64,000 bases of DNA from Daejeonella sp. (GCF_030684675.1 NZ_JAUXXZ010000016.1:1-64000); one strand, 5' to 3'. Positions 45,946 to 54,634 are shown, counted from the stretch's first letter. Program-made: numbers and translations. The notes: generated from the sequence alone by a model not told the origin.

Positions 45946-45968
45946 CCTCCATATCCTGTGATCTGCAT

Positions 45969-46706
45969 ATGCCAAAGAAGTGGTTTCAAAACTGGTTTAA
46001 TTCTCCTTATTATCATATTCTGTACCATCAGCGCAATGATGAAGAGGCCGAATTTTTTATTGACAACCTATGTGCATACCTAAAGCCAACCGCAGACTCC
46101 AATTTACTTGATATCGCTTGTGGACGCGGAAGACACTCAGTATACCTGAACAAAAAAGGGTACGATGTAACAGGAATCGACTTGTCAGTATCTAATGTGA
46201 AGTTTGCCCAACAGTTTGAAAATGAGAAACTTCAATTTTATGTACATGATATGCGATATCCATTTTACATCAATTACTTTGATATTGCATTTAACCTTTT
46301 TACGAGTTTTGGTTACTTTGAAACAGAAAAAGATCATATTAATGCCTTAAAAACGTTCAGAAAATCACTAAAAAAAGGCGGTATTCTGGTCCTTGACTAT
46401 TTTAACAGTCATAAAATCATGCATCATCTTACCAATCAGGAAGTGAAACATGTAGATGGCATAGATTTTTATATCAGCAAAAAAATAGCTGATGGCAAGA
46501 TCATTAAAAGCATTTCCTTTGAACATAAGAATAAAGATTATTCATTTAAGGAAGAAGTAAAGGCATTTACTCTGGCAGACTTTCTACATATGTTCGAAAA
46601 AAGTGGCTTTAAGATTTTAAATCATTTCGGCGATTTTTCCTTAAATCCATTCAATGAAACAAAATCAGACCGTCTGATATTTATTTGTCAAAAAGCCAAT
46701 GTTTGA
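45969..46706 (+). CDS. Class I SAM-dependent methyltransferase
   Basis: 245 residues, small-molecule-type methyltransferase. SAM-binding motif I LLDIACGRGRHSVYL, then VTGIDLS and FNLFTSFGYF. Start taken at ATG 45969 (MPKKWFQNWF) because the upstream ATG 45933 precedes the candidate -7 box. Substrate unknown. Overlaps the PAP2 gene by 8 bases. Confidence 0.85.
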   Translation: MPKKWFQNWFNSPYYHILYHQRNDEEAEFFIDNLCAYLKPTADSNLLDIACGRGRHSVYLNKKGYDVTGIDLSVSNVKFAQQFENEKLQFYVHDMRYPFYINYFDIAFNLFTSFGYFETEKDHINALKTFRKSLKKGGILVLDYFNSHKIMHHLTNQEVKHVDGIDFYISKKIADGKIIKSISFEHKNKDYSFKEEVKAFTLADFLHMFEKSGFKILNHFGDFSLNPFNETKSDRLIFICQKANV

Positions 46707-47280
46707 ACAGATTATTCAGTTTGACCAGAATTTATTCTTTGGCATCAATCAGGGCCTAAGTAATTCTTTTTTCGACTGGCTTATGCCAGCTTTAAGAAAC
46801 CGCTTTTTCTGGACTCCTCTTTACTTGTTCATTGTAATCTTTTTAGTAAGAAACTATGGTAAAAAAGGCTGGCTTATCCTGCTGTTTACTATACTAACCT
46901 TTGGTCTGACAGATTATTTTTCATCCTCAGTAATCAAACCCACTATTGAACGATTAAGACCATGTAATGACCCCGAGATTAAAAAAGAAGTCAGAAATCT
47001 CATTGCCTGTGGCAGTGGTTACAGTTTCCCTTCATCTCATGCAGCTAACCATTTTGGATTAGCTGTATTTCTAATCCTCGTTTTCTATCGTAAATGGAGG
47101 TTAATTCTGCCAATTGGCTTATTCTGGGCTTTTTCTATCAGCTTTGCCCAAATTTATGTCGGTGTACATTTCCCTCTTGACATAATGGGAGGAGCTATTC
47201 TGGGTTCTATGATTGGATATGTAATGAGTACAATTTTGATGGTGAATAAATCATTTAAAGCATGGGGATCTGGGAATTAA
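46699..47280 (+). CDS. PAP2-family membrane phosphatase
   Basis: 193 residues, about five to six membrane helices. The three phosphatase motifs are present: KPTIERLRPC, PSSHAAN, and the later HFPLD with YVGVHFPLDIMGG. Likely undecaprenyl pyrophosphate or lipid A/phosphatidate-type phosphatase. Starts inside the methyltransferase stop and overlaps the ZIP gene by 19 bases. Confidence 0.9.
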   Translation: MFEQIIQFDQNLFFGINQGLSNSFFDWLMPALRNRFFWTPLYLFIVIFLVRNYGKKGWLILLFTILTFGLTDYFSSSVIKPTIERLRPCNDPEIKKEVRNLIACGSGYSFPSSHAANHFGLAVFLILVFYRKWRLILPIGLFWAFSISFAQIYVGVHFPLDIMGGAILGSMIGYVMSTILMVNKSFKAWGSGN

Positions 47281-47975
47281 TTTTGCTATTCAGCAGCTCC
47301 ATGCTGGGTGGCCTGGGGATCTTTCTTCTAAAGACGGATAACACCAACCGTCTGAAACTGGTATTGTCTTTCAGTGGAGCCTATCTGTTTGCCATTACAA
47401 TCTTACACCTCATGCCGGATGTTTATCATTCGGGGAACCCGGAGATCGGTTTATATATTCTGGGGGGCTTTCTGCTTCAGATTGTGATGGAACAGTTTTC
47501 TGAGGGTATAGAACACGGCCACATCCATAAGCACAATCATCAACACTATGTTTTCCCGATTGGGATCATGGCAAGTTTATGCTTACATGCCTTTCTGGAA
47601 GGGATGCCTTTAGCTCAGAAACAGCATAATGAGCTTGTTTTTGGAATTGCCCTTCACCATATACCGGCCGCCTTCGCACTGGGGAGTGTTCTGATGCAGA
47701 ATAATTTAGGCAAGACCAAGGTCATCGGATTACTAATTCTTTTTGCTGCTATGAGTCCGATGGGCTATTGGTTAAGCTTTGAGATTGGCAGAGGATCGAT
47801 AGGTAATATAGATGCTTATTTCGATCGGATTATGGGAGTAGTTATTGGCATATTCCTTCATATTTCAACTACAATCCTATTTGAATCGAGCGTAGATCAT
47901 AAATTTAATCTTAAGAAAATGGCTGCAGTACTGCTTGGTATCGGTATCGCACTGATTGGGTTTTATTTACACTAA
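47262..47975 (+). CDS. ZIP-family metal transporter
   Basis: 237 residues with about seven to eight membrane helices. TM2/4/5-like metal-site residues: ILHLMPD, HAFLEGMPL and ALHHIPAAFALG, and a histidine-rich loop (HGHIHKHNHQH, about residues 86-96) typical of ZIP proteins. Imports Zn2+ or Fe2+ probably. Overlap with PAP2 implies translational coupling. Confidence 0.88.
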   Translation: MGIWELILLFSSSMLGGLGIFLLKTDNTNRLKLVLSFSGAYLFAITILHLMPDVYHSGNPEIGLYILGGFLLQIVMEQFSEGIEHGHIHKHNHQHYVFPIGIMASLCLHAFLEGMPLAQKQHNELVFGIALHHIPAAFALGSVLMQNNLGKTKVIGLLILFAAMSPMGYWLSFEIGRGSIGNIDAYFDRIMGVVIGIFLHISTTILFESSVDHKFNLKKMAAVLLGIGIALIGFYLH

Positions 47976-47983
47976 TTAAGCTA

Positions 47984-48032
47984 AAAGCAGAAAGCTCAAA
48001 GCCAAAAGCTTAAAGCCGAAAGTTAAAAGCAG
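47984..48032. repeat. AAAGCNN heptad repeat, seven units
   Basis: Seven contiguous heptads: AAAGCAG AAAGCTC AAAGCCA AAAGCTT AAAGCCG AAAGTTA AAAGCAG. Eight bases after the ZIP gene stop. Confidence 0.9.
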
Positions 48033-48080
48033 GAATTTCCGATTTCGAAGAAAATTTATTATATTAAGTACGCATTTTTC

Positions 48081-48246
48081 AACTGTCAACTGTCAACTGT
48101 CAACTGTCAACTGTCAACTGTCAACTGTCAACTGTCAACTGTCAACTGTCAACTGTCAACTGTCAACTGTCAACTGTCAACTGTCAACGGACAAACTGTC
48201 AACTCTCAACTCTCAACTCTCCACTCTCCATTTTCAATTATCAACT
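48081..48246. repeat. AACTGTC tandem repeat (15 perfect copies) with degenerate tail
   Basis: 48081-48188 is 15 perfect 7-base units plus three bases. After GGACA, degenerate units follow: AACTGTC AACTCTC AACTCTC AACTCTC CACTCTC CATTTTC AATTATC AACTAAA, to about 48246. It lies between ZIP and a convergent MarR gene. Copy number is likely to vary between strains (slippage). Confidence 0.97.
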
Positions 48247-48251
48247 AAATC

Positions 48252-48701
48252 CTATCCTCTCATCTTATCAAGCAATCCACTTAAGGTATGGGCCTCTTCA
48301 TCGCTGATATTTTTGGAAAGCAGATCCTTCAAAGAGACTTCATTATCGAGTTTTTGAAGGATATCCAAACCCTTTTGACTGATCAGGATATCCACTGCTC
48401 TTCGGTCCTTATTGCTGACACATCGTTTAACAAGGTCCTTCTGTACCAGACGCTCAACAATTCTGGAGGCATCAGACATTTTATCAAGCATACGTTCTTT
48501 CAGGATGTTTACCGTTGCCGGATTTGGGTACTGGCCTCTTAAAATTCTCAAAATATTGTATTGCTGGAGCGTAATACTATGTTTATTGAGCTTTAATTTG
48601 AGTAAATTGGTTATCCATCCGTAGGTATATATCAGGTTTACAACCACTTTCTGATGATTATCCTCAAATTTTTTGTTGTAAATTTCCTTTTCTATTTCCA
48701 T
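48252..48701 (-). CDS. MarR-family transcriptional regulator
   Basis: 149 residues, winged helix: TVNILKERMLDKMSDASRIVERL recognition region and KRCVSNKDRRAVDILIS wing. Its 3' end abuts the heptad repeat array. No partner gene can be assigned; it points away from the DUF5522 operon end (72-base gap). Confidence 0.88.
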   Translation of the reverse strand: MEIEKEIYNKKFEDNHQKVVVNLIYTYGWITNLLKLKLNKHSITLQQYNILRILRGQYPNPATVNILKERMLDKMSDASRIVERLVQKDLVKRCVSNKDRRAVDILISQKGLDILQKLDNEVSLKDLLSKNISDEEAHTLSGLLDKMRG

Positions 48702-48773
48702 TTTGATGCTTAGTACATTAGCTGGCTTAATTTGAGTGTTAAAACCAAAAAGGTATTCAAAATTAATAACAAA

Positions 48774-48932
48774 TTATTTAACCTTAGCCTTTATATTTTT
48801 ATCCTGCCCATATTTCCAGGGGCAATTTAAACACTTATTCTTACAGCAATATCCTCTTTTTAAATGGTACTTTTCTGTAAACACAAGATTACCCTCTTCG
48901 TTGATGTAAAAGTCTACATTTTCAATCAGCAT
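48774..48932 (-). CDS. DUF5522-like small cysteine-motif protein
   Basis: 52 residues starting MLIENVDFYINEEGNL; core FTEKYHLKRGYCCKNKCLNC is followed by PWKYG. The CC-x3-C-x2-C P arrangement is that of DUF5522 proteins, common and short in Bacteroidota; function unknown, metal binding plausible. ATG overlaps the exonuclease-like gene's stop by 11 bases, so it ends that operon. Confidence 0.85.
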   Translation of the reverse strand: MLIENVDFYINEEGNLVFTEKYHLKRGYCCKNKCLNCPWKYGQDKNIKAKVK

Positions 48933-49872
48933 GATTAAGCAATTTTACAGTTAACTGGTCTTTGAAATAAGATTTCAAATGTTTCCCATTACCATGAAGT
49001 GTCCAAACCTCAGAGGGTTCAACTTTTTTGATCATGTTGAGTATATCATTCCAGTCTACATGATCCGAAATCAAGATTTTAAGGTCATTATTTGTCTGCA
49101 AATTCATCCATCCCGATGCGAATGCCCTGACCACATTCTTAGCCCTGATATAGCTATTAAATGTTAAAGGAGGTACTATATAAACTAAATTCTGATCTGG
49201 CTGTTTCATTCGTTTACGGGTATAAAGTTCATACTTACCCGGATGAAAGCCAAATTGCTCGTAAATCCTGTTCAGCCCGATAATAGAATGGTGGACCAGC
49301 ACCTGACGCTTCGGACAATAATCAGACATCAGACTAATAAGCCTTTGTGCCTTACCCAGTGAATAGGCTCCAAGTAAAACATTGTGATTGAATAAATTCA
49401 GTTTTTTGATCTCATCAGATGCTGAAGGATGTTGAACAGCAGGATCTGCAAAAGTAGATTCGCTAATCAAAACATCTGCTTTGACAAACTCAATTTTCTC
49501 GCAGGTAGCATCATCCTGTAATTTATAATCACCTGTATATAAATATCTTATACCCTTGTACTCCATCAGCACCTGGGCTGAGCCCAGAATATGCCCGGCT
49601 GGAATGAAGCTGATGGATACTCCATTTAAATCAAATGATTCTGACCAAGTATAAGTCCGGATATTGTTACCGGCATTCTTTTGATACCTATGCTGCATAA
49701 TGGCAGCAGTTGCTGGTGTACAATACACATTATCATTGCCTCTGGCAGCATGATCACCATGTGCATGTGAAATAACAGCATGCGCAGAAGCCAATTGGGG
49801 ATCCAGGTAAAAATCGCCATAACGGCAATACAAACCACGTTCGTTAATGACCAAAAAATCGTTAATAATCAT
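48922..49872 (-). CDS. MBL-fold exonuclease-like protein
   Basis: 316 residues. Metallo-beta-lactamase/beta-CASP-like protein: SHAHGDHAARG zinc motif, PAGHILGSAQVLME, YTGDYK and ISESTFADPA are shared with CPSF/ligase-associated exonucleases. Probably a nucleic-acid nuclease. Start at ATG 49872 (MIINDF), one base after the coaE stop; an in-frame TTG at 49884 is less likely. No DNA ligase gene is adjacent. Confidence 0.85.
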   Translation of the reverse strand: MIINDFLVINERGLYCRYGDFYLDPQLASAHAVISHAHGDHAARGNDNVYCTPATAAIMQHRYQKNAGNNIRTYTWSESFDLNGVSISFIPAGHILGSAQVLMEYKGIRYLYTGDYKLQDDATCEKIEFVKADVLISESTFADPAVQHPSASDEIKKLNLFNHNVLLGAYSLGKAQRLISLMSDYCPKRQVLVHHSIIGLNRIYEQFGFHPGKYELYTRKRMKQPDQNLVYIVPPLTFNSYIRAKNVVRAFASGWMNLQTNNDLKILISDHVDWNDILNMIKKVEPSEVWTLHGNGKHLKSYFKDQLTVKLLNHAD

Positions 49873-49873
49873 A

Positions 49874-50470
49874 TCAGGATCCAATCATCAAAAACTGCTG
49901 ATGCAATTGAATAATTTGGGGTATTAATAATTGCCTCTCATCATTATTCAGAACATGATCTGCAAACTTCATTTTCTGCTCGTCACTAAACTGGCGGTTC
50001 ATTCTCAATTGAATATCTTCCGCACTAATCCCGTCTCTGGCTTTAACTCTGCTTATTCTGGTTTCAATGGGTGAGATTACCAGGACCGACTGATCGCACA
50101 TCTTATAGGCATCACTTTCATATAAGAGCGCTGCTTCTTTAATTACATAGGATGCTTCCTTTTGACTTAAAACCCAGGTGTCAAATGCTCTGAAAACTGC
50201 CGGATGTACAAGCGAATTCAATTTCTCCAGTTCATACTTATCATTGAATACTATTGATGAGATATAGCTTCGGTTCAATTCACCGCTTTGGGTATAAGAA
50301 TTCTGTCCAAATGCATCAAGAACCTCCGATTTCAATATCGGGTCAGTATGCATTATGGACTTGGCGACGTCATCAGCATAGAACACAGGTACACCTAACA
50401 GTTCGAATACTTTACAAACCGTAGTTTTACCGCTACCTATTCCACCTGTTATACCAATCTTCAGCATCAT
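49874..50470 (-). CDS. coaE: Dephospho-CoA kinase
   Basis: Last step of coenzyme A synthesis. 198 residues; P-loop GITGGIGSGKTT and HPAVFRAF region. ATG overlaps the YbbR gene stop in the ATGA manner. Confidence 0.95.
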   Translation of the reverse strand: MMLKIGITGGIGSGKTTVCKVFELLGVPVFYADDVAKSIMHTDPILKSEVLDAFGQNSYTQSGELNRSYISSIVFNDKYELEKLNSLVHPAVFRAFDTWVLSQKEASYVIKEAALLYESDAYKMCDQSVLVISPIETRISRVKARDGISAEDIQLRMNRQFSDEQKMKFADHVLNNDERQLLIPQIIQLHQQFLMIGS

Positions 50471-51414
50471 TTTTGAATAATAAAATCTAATGTCTGAGGT
50501 TCAATTTTTACAAGTCTGGAAAATTCAGGAATGCGGATTATTCTTACCGGCAACTGGGTATATCCATTTTCCTTCCAGTTATTCAGATCAACAAACAATT
50601 CAAAATCACTTCTATCAGTTTCCGGATATTTACTCAAAGGGCTAAGCAAAGTAACCTTCACTTTATCAGGAAGTAATTTTACATTCCTGAACTCTTTATT
50701 GTTCAGAACCTTAACAGGTATTTCAACTACTTTTTCAGTGAACTCATCTATATTTAATCTGAGATCAACAAAGCCAGGATGAATTGTAATATTCGCCTTG
50801 GATGGTCGCTTCAAATTAATTTTCATATTTACACTTTCACTCACTTTATCCAAACTCAGTAGTTCTGTTTCCCAGCCTTTTATGTTTGCAAGTTCTTTAA
50901 CGGGTCCGGTAATAGTAACAAATGCGGGACTAATCTGAACCGAATCTGAAATACCAAATTGCGCTTTAAATTGAATATCCTGTTTCAATACGACAGGGAT
51001 TTTTTTGACTGTACTTGAAGAAAAATCAAAATAAAGTGTATCCGGATGAATATAAACCACTTTCTGTGTAGAGCCGACCTGAGTGTTGATCTTTTGAATC
51101 TGATCAGAAAGTTCGATAAAAGTCTGCTTCTGTAATTCCTTCAATTCAATATTAACTGAAGGTGGACTTATCCTTAGTTTGGAAAACAATAATTGCCAGC
51201 CCGTTCCTTCAACCTGAAGCCTGATGGTATCTGATTGAAGCGGATGAAATGCCCTATTTTCAGGCAGATCAACAAACCGAACCAAGGTTTGAACCTGATA
51301 AACATACCTATTGGAAAGTGCAAAAAACAACCATGCTCCCACTGCCAATAGTAAGCAGAGGAAAAACAGGGAGATCCTGCGTCTTTCAATTTTAGTAAAT
51401 TTAATTAAAGGCAT
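50467..51414 (-). CDS. YbbR-like domain protein
   Basis: 315 residues: short cytoplasmic N-terminus, one membrane helix (about 14-34), and repeated YbbR-type beta domains outside. Family members bind or regulate cyclic-dinucleotide cyclases in Firmicutes; here the gene sits with coaE and yajC, a familiar Bacteroidota arrangement. Start at ATG 51414 (MPLIKF); the TTG at 51432 lies in the candidate -7 box. Confidence 0.85.
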   Translation of the reverse strand: MPLIKFTKIERRRISLFFLCLLLAVGAWLFFALSNRYVYQVQTLVRFVDLPENRAFHPLQSDTIRLQVEGTGWQLLFSKLRISPPSVNIELKELQKQTFIELSDQIQKINTQVGSTQKVVYIHPDTLYFDFSSSTVKKIPVVLKQDIQFKAQFGISDSVQISPAFVTITGPVKELANIKGWETELLSLDKVSESVNMKINLKRPSKANITIHPGFVDLRLNIDEFTEKVVEIPVKVLNNKEFRNVKLLPDKVKVTLLSPLSKYPETDRSDFELFVDLNNWKENGYTQLPVRIIRIPEFSRLVKIEPQTLDFIIQK

Positions 51415-51429
51415 ATCAGATGAATTAAT

Positions 51430-51460
51430 CAAATTTAGTCAAATAAAAACGCCGCTTCAA
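51430..51460 (-). promoter_or_regulatory. Candidate promoter for ybbR-coaE
   Basis: On the minus strand, TTG (51460-51458), 20-base spacer, TAAATTTG (51437-51430), a full -7 match, 15 bases before the ATG at 51414. The -33 lies inside the yajC terminator hairpin. Confidence 0.5.
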
Positions 51461-51475
51461 AAATGAAGCGGCGTT
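51441..51475 (-). terminator. Terminator after yajC
   Basis: 12-bp stem, arms 51448-51459 and 51464-51475 (AACGCCGCTTC and GAAGCGGCGTT plus one A-T pair), AAAA loop, followed on the minus strand by TTTTTATTTG. Confidence 0.92.
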
Positions 51476-51496
51476 CATATTAATTTAACGATCGTA

Positions 51497-51787
51497 TTAT
51501 TTAGCTGCTGACTGACTAAGAGCTTTTGAAGATTCCAGAGAAACAGAAGATTTTTCAAAACGAATCTTTGTACCGCTCTCAACTTCAATTAGAAATGTAG
51601 TTTCGTTCAAGTCAACAATTTTACCATGTATCCCCGAGGTTGTGATAACTTTATCACCCTTCTTTAGTTCCTCCACAAACTTTTTATGATCCTTTGCTTT
51701 CTTCATTTGCGGGCGTATCATAAAAAAATAAAACACCACAATAATTAGTAGCATTGGTAAAAACTGGCCGATCTGTTGCATATCCAT
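51497..51787 (-). CDS. yajC: Preprotein translocase subunit YajC
   Basis: 96 residues; one N-terminal helix (FLPMLLIIVVFYFFMIRP) then the cytoplasmic domain KKAKDHKKFVEELKKGDKVITTSGIHGKI. Partner of SecDF, which is encoded elsewhere in this window (32-35 kb). Own terminator. Confidence 0.95.
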   Translation of the reverse strand: MDMQQIGQFLPMLLIIVVFYFFMIRPQMKKAKDHKKFVEELKKGDKVITTSGIHGKIVDLNETTFLIEVESGTKIRFEKSSVSLESSKALSQSAAK

Positions 51788-51811
51788 ATTATTCTTGTTT
51801 AATTTTGATTT

Positions 51812-52261
51812 TTATTTTGCTTTAGCCGCATCAACCATTCCAAGTATATTCAGTTCGGTTAGCGATGGTATTGTATTAGCTGTGATACTTACTATTTTAT
51901 TCTGCATCCCCGGTTTTCCTGCACTGTTAAACACCACACGAATAACTCCCTCAGCACCCGGAGCTATGGGCTCTTTAGGATATTCCGGTACGGTACAACC
52001 ACAACTTGCTGTTGCACTACTTATAATTAAAGGGCTGTTCCCAATATTCTTGAATTTAAAATCGTAGGTAACAACATCTCCATCTGTGATTTTTCCAAAG
52101 TCATAAACTTCCTTTTCAAATTTGAATGCGGGTGCACTGGCTGTGTCAACTGCTGCAATTTCACTAGTTTCCTTCGAATCTGCCGTGCTTTCAACTGTTT
52201 TCTGATTATTACATGCTGCTAAAACAACAAGGCAAGCGATTGATAAAAAAATTTTTCTCAT
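51812..52261 (-). CDS. DUF1573 lipoprotein
   Basis: 149 residues with lipobox VLAA-C17 and a DUF1573 beta-sandwich: FEKEVYDFGKITDGDVVTYDF, FKFKNIGNSPLII, ASCGCTVPEYPKEPIAPG. Very common in Bacteroidota; function unknown, presumably periplasmic/outer-membrane anchored. Confidence 0.9.
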   Translation of the reverse strand: MRKIFLSIACLVVLAACNNQKTVESTADSKETSEIAAVDTASAPAFKFEKEVYDFGKITDGDVVTYDFKFKNIGNSPLIISSATASCGCTVPEYPKEPIAPGAEGVIRVVFNSAGKPGMQNKIVSITANTIPSLTELNILGMVDAAKAK

Positions 52262-52317
52262 TACTAATTAATATTTATGATTTACAAAATAACACTATGA
52301 AAAATATATGTTCAAAT

Positions 52318-53265
52318 TTACTCCATTAATCCACGTCCTGACTTACGAACCTTTCCTGAAGTTTTCAGATCTGCTAAAATTTTATCTAAAATACCATTTA
52401 TGAATGAATTGCTCTTGGGTGTACTAAATTCTTTTGCGATTTCAATATACTCATTCATGGTAACTTTGACAGGTATTGAAGAGAAATGAATGAGTTCAGT
52501 AATGGCCATTCGCATCAATAGGGTATCCATCACCGCAATACGCTCAGAATCCCAGTTTTTTGTCTTCTGTGCTATCATTTCCTGATATTCAGATTCAAAA
52601 GCGACTGCCTTTTTAAAAAGGTCAAGCATAAATGGCCGGTCTTCATCCCAGTTAGGACAAACCTGAGCAAGATTGTTATCATCAGGATTTTCACTTGCAA
52701 AGTTTTTGAATGTTTTAGCCACCAGTGCCTGAAGTACTTCCTTATCTACCGGCCAGTTAATAAACTTTTCTTCGAAGATTTGCTCAATACCCGGTGATTT
52801 AAGAATCAGCTTTTTAAAGATATACTTGATGATATCCTTGTCTGACTGAATTGTATGTACCGGAAGGCTATTAAAGCTTGCGTACTCAGCAGAACTCTTT
52901 AAGGAAATAAAAATTGATTTACTTACTTCAGGGTCAAAATTCCAGGAAATTTTATATTTTTTTACAGCTGCCAGGTATTCTAAATTTTGCTTTAATAAGC
53001 TGATAAAGAGATTGTTCTGGAGTTTAACACTAGCATTAAGATCAGCTTCAGAGGGCAAATGTTTATTGGCCCGTTCATCTGCATCAATGATACTGTAATC
53101 TGCAACCTCAATTAAAAGTGAAAGTAACCAGAAATACATCTCATGTACCTTATCAACACTCTGTAAAAGCGCCTTTTCAAAAGGCAATATTTCCTTTACT
53201 TCCGATTGCTGGTAGGAATACAAAACCTGCAATGCTTTAACCCTCAGATGCCTTCTATTTAACAT
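52318..53265 (-). CDS. nusB: Transcription antitermination factor NusB (extended)
   Basis: 315 residues against about 140 in E. coli. The N-terminus (LNRRHLRVKALQVLYSY) and the C-terminal third (about 225-305: SERIAVMDTLLMRMAITEL, VTMNEYIEIAKEFSTPKSNSFINGILDKI) are NusB; the middle is an additional helical insert. This long form is usual in Bacteroidota. Followed by DUF1573 after 56 bases and preceded by the dehydrogenase gene (33 bases). Confidence 0.92.
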   Translation of the reverse strand: MLNRRHLRVKALQVLYSYQQSEVKEILPFEKALLQSVDKVHEMYFWLLSLLIEVADYSIIDADERANKHLPSEADLNASVKLQNNLFISLLKQNLEYLAAVKKYKISWNFDPEVSKSIFISLKSSAEYASFNSLPVHTIQSDKDIIKYIFKKLILKSPGIEQIFEEKFINWPVDKEVLQALVAKTFKNFASENPDDNNLAQVCPNWDEDRPFMLDLFKKAVAFESEYQEMIAQKTKNWDSERIAVMDTLLMRMAITELIHFSSIPVKVTMNEYIEIAKEFSTPKSNSFINGILDKILADLKTSGKVRKSGRGLME

Positions 53266-53298
53266 GTATAAGAACGATTTTTTTTTGTTGATCCTAAA

Positions 53299-54387
53299 TT
53301 AATAGGAAGCTTTTATTTTTCTGATATCCTCAATCCGCTTCTCAGCAATTTTATTTGCTGCCTCATTGGTCGGAATATTCTCTTGTTTTGATTTTTGTAA
53401 CACCCTTCTGGTGGCTTCATAAATATTTTCGGCCATCTGAAATGTTTTCTTTTTATTAAAACCGGCAATTTCTGAATAGCAATTGATCAGGCCACCAGCA
53501 TTGATCAGGTAATCAGGGGCATACATAATACCTTTTTCGAGTAACATATTGCCATGAACAACTTCATCAGCAAGCTGATTATTTGCAGATCCCGCAATAA
53601 TGGAACATTTTAAACGGTTTATAGTTTCTGTATTAACCGTAGCACCTAATGCACAGGGTGAATAAATATCAATATCGAGATCAAACAGTTTATTATTGGC
53701 AACAGCTATTGCCCCATATTTTTGTGCAATCTGGCCCAAACGCTCCTCATTAATGTCACTGATATAAACCTTAGCATTTTCATTTCTAAGTAAGGAAACA
53801 AGACTCTCACCAACATGCCCGATTCCCTGCACCGCAACAGCTTTCCCAGCCAAACTATCATTCCCAAAACACTCCTTCAAACTGGCTTTAATACCCATAA
53901 ATACACCCCTGGCGGTTACCGGAGAGGGATCACCACTTCCACCAATAGATTCTGGTACACCTGTAACATATTTTGTTTCCATACGGATATATTCCATATC
54001 CCTTGGATTGGTTCCTACTTCTTCGGCTGTGATAAATGATCCGTTCAAATTTTCAATAAAACGGCCATACCTGCGCATCAGAGCCTCTGATTTATGTATT
54101 CGGCTATCCCCGATAATTACTCCTTTACCTCCGCCCAAGTTTAAACCTGTTATGGCTGCTTTGTAGGTCATGCTTCGTGATAAACGCAAAACATCATGAA
54201 GTGCTTCTGATTCTGATTTGTAAGGCCACATACGGGTCCCACCCAATGCAGGGCCAAGTGTGGTATCATGTATTGCAATTATTGCCTTTAATCCGGTACC
54301 CGGATCACTGCAATAAACTAATTTTTGATGACCGAATGTGTCAAGCTGACTAAAAACTGAATGTTCTTCAAATTGAGATAAAATCAT
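53299..54387 (-). CDS. Glu/Leu/Phe/Val dehydrogenase
   Basis: 362-residue amino acid dehydrogenase of the leucine/phenylalanine type. ALGGTRMWPY and LGGGKGVIIGD (substrate/catalytic lysine), then Rossmann VAVQGIGHVGESLVSLL. Converts branched-chain amino acids to keto acids with NAD. First gene in the nusB-containing block; HMG-CoA lyase of the same pathway is at 38.4 kb. The substrate preference is not certain. Confidence 0.93.
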   Translation of the reverse strand: MILSQFEEHSVFSQLDTFGHQKLVYCSDPGTGLKAIIAIHDTTLGPALGGTRMWPYKSESEALHDVLRLSRSMTYKAAITGLNLGGGKGVIIGDSRIHKSEALMRRYGRFIENLNGSFITAEEVGTNPRDMEYIRMETKYVTGVPESIGGSGDPSPVTARGVFMGIKASLKECFGNDSLAGKAVAVQGIGHVGESLVSLLRNENAKVYISDINEERLGQIAQKYGAIAVANNKLFDLDIDIYSPCALGATVNTETINRLKCSIIAGSANNQLADEVVHGNMLLEKGIMYAPDYLINAGGLINCYSEIAGFNKKKTFQMAENIYEATRRVLQKSKQENIPTNEAANKIAEKRIEDIRKIKASY

Positions 54388-54472
54388 GTTGGATGCCTGG
54401 CTTTACGCCACAAAAGTAGTAAAAAATGTTGTTTTAATTATTCATAATGGTTTGTAATAGTTTTTCTTAAAA

Positions 54473-54514
54473 CCTGTTACCCGTTACCTGTTGTCAGATG
54501 TCGGATGTCAGAAA
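54473..54514. repeat. Degenerate heptads (CCTGTTA / TCGGATG type)
   Basis: Six seven-base words: CCTGTTA CCCGTTA CCTGTTG TCAGATG TCGGATG TCAGAAA. In the divergent gap between the dehydrogenase and the ABC exporter. Confidence 0.65.
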
Positions 54515-54554
54515 TGATTGGAGATCTCCTTATTCTCTCAGCAATACATTGTCA

Positions 54555-54580
54555 TGGCGGGCTTGACCCGCAAAAAATTC
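54555..54580. repeat. Fragment of the GGGCTTGACCCGC dispersed repeat
   Basis: GGCGGGCTTGACCCGCAAAAAA, matching the hairpin at 299-317. It explains why an in-frame 5' extension of the ABC gene (from 54518) is not coding. Confidence 0.7.
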
Positions 54581-54626
54581 GTTCCACTATTGTCCATTGT
54601 CAGCTACCAATTCCCTAAATTCTATC

Positions 54627-54634
54627 TACTTTTG
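54627..54634 (+). promoter_or_regulatory. Candidate -7 box of the ABC exporter
   Basis: TACTTTTG, a full TAnnTTTG match, 15 bases before ATG 54650. No well-spaced TTG. Confidence 0.45.

Noticed and set aside
45933-45968. Upstream ATG of the methyltransferase
   Set aside because: It lies before the TATATTTG box and adds residues outside the conserved domain.
48081-48188. Possible CRISPR array
   Set aside because: The repeat unit is 7 bases without spacers, and no cas genes are present.
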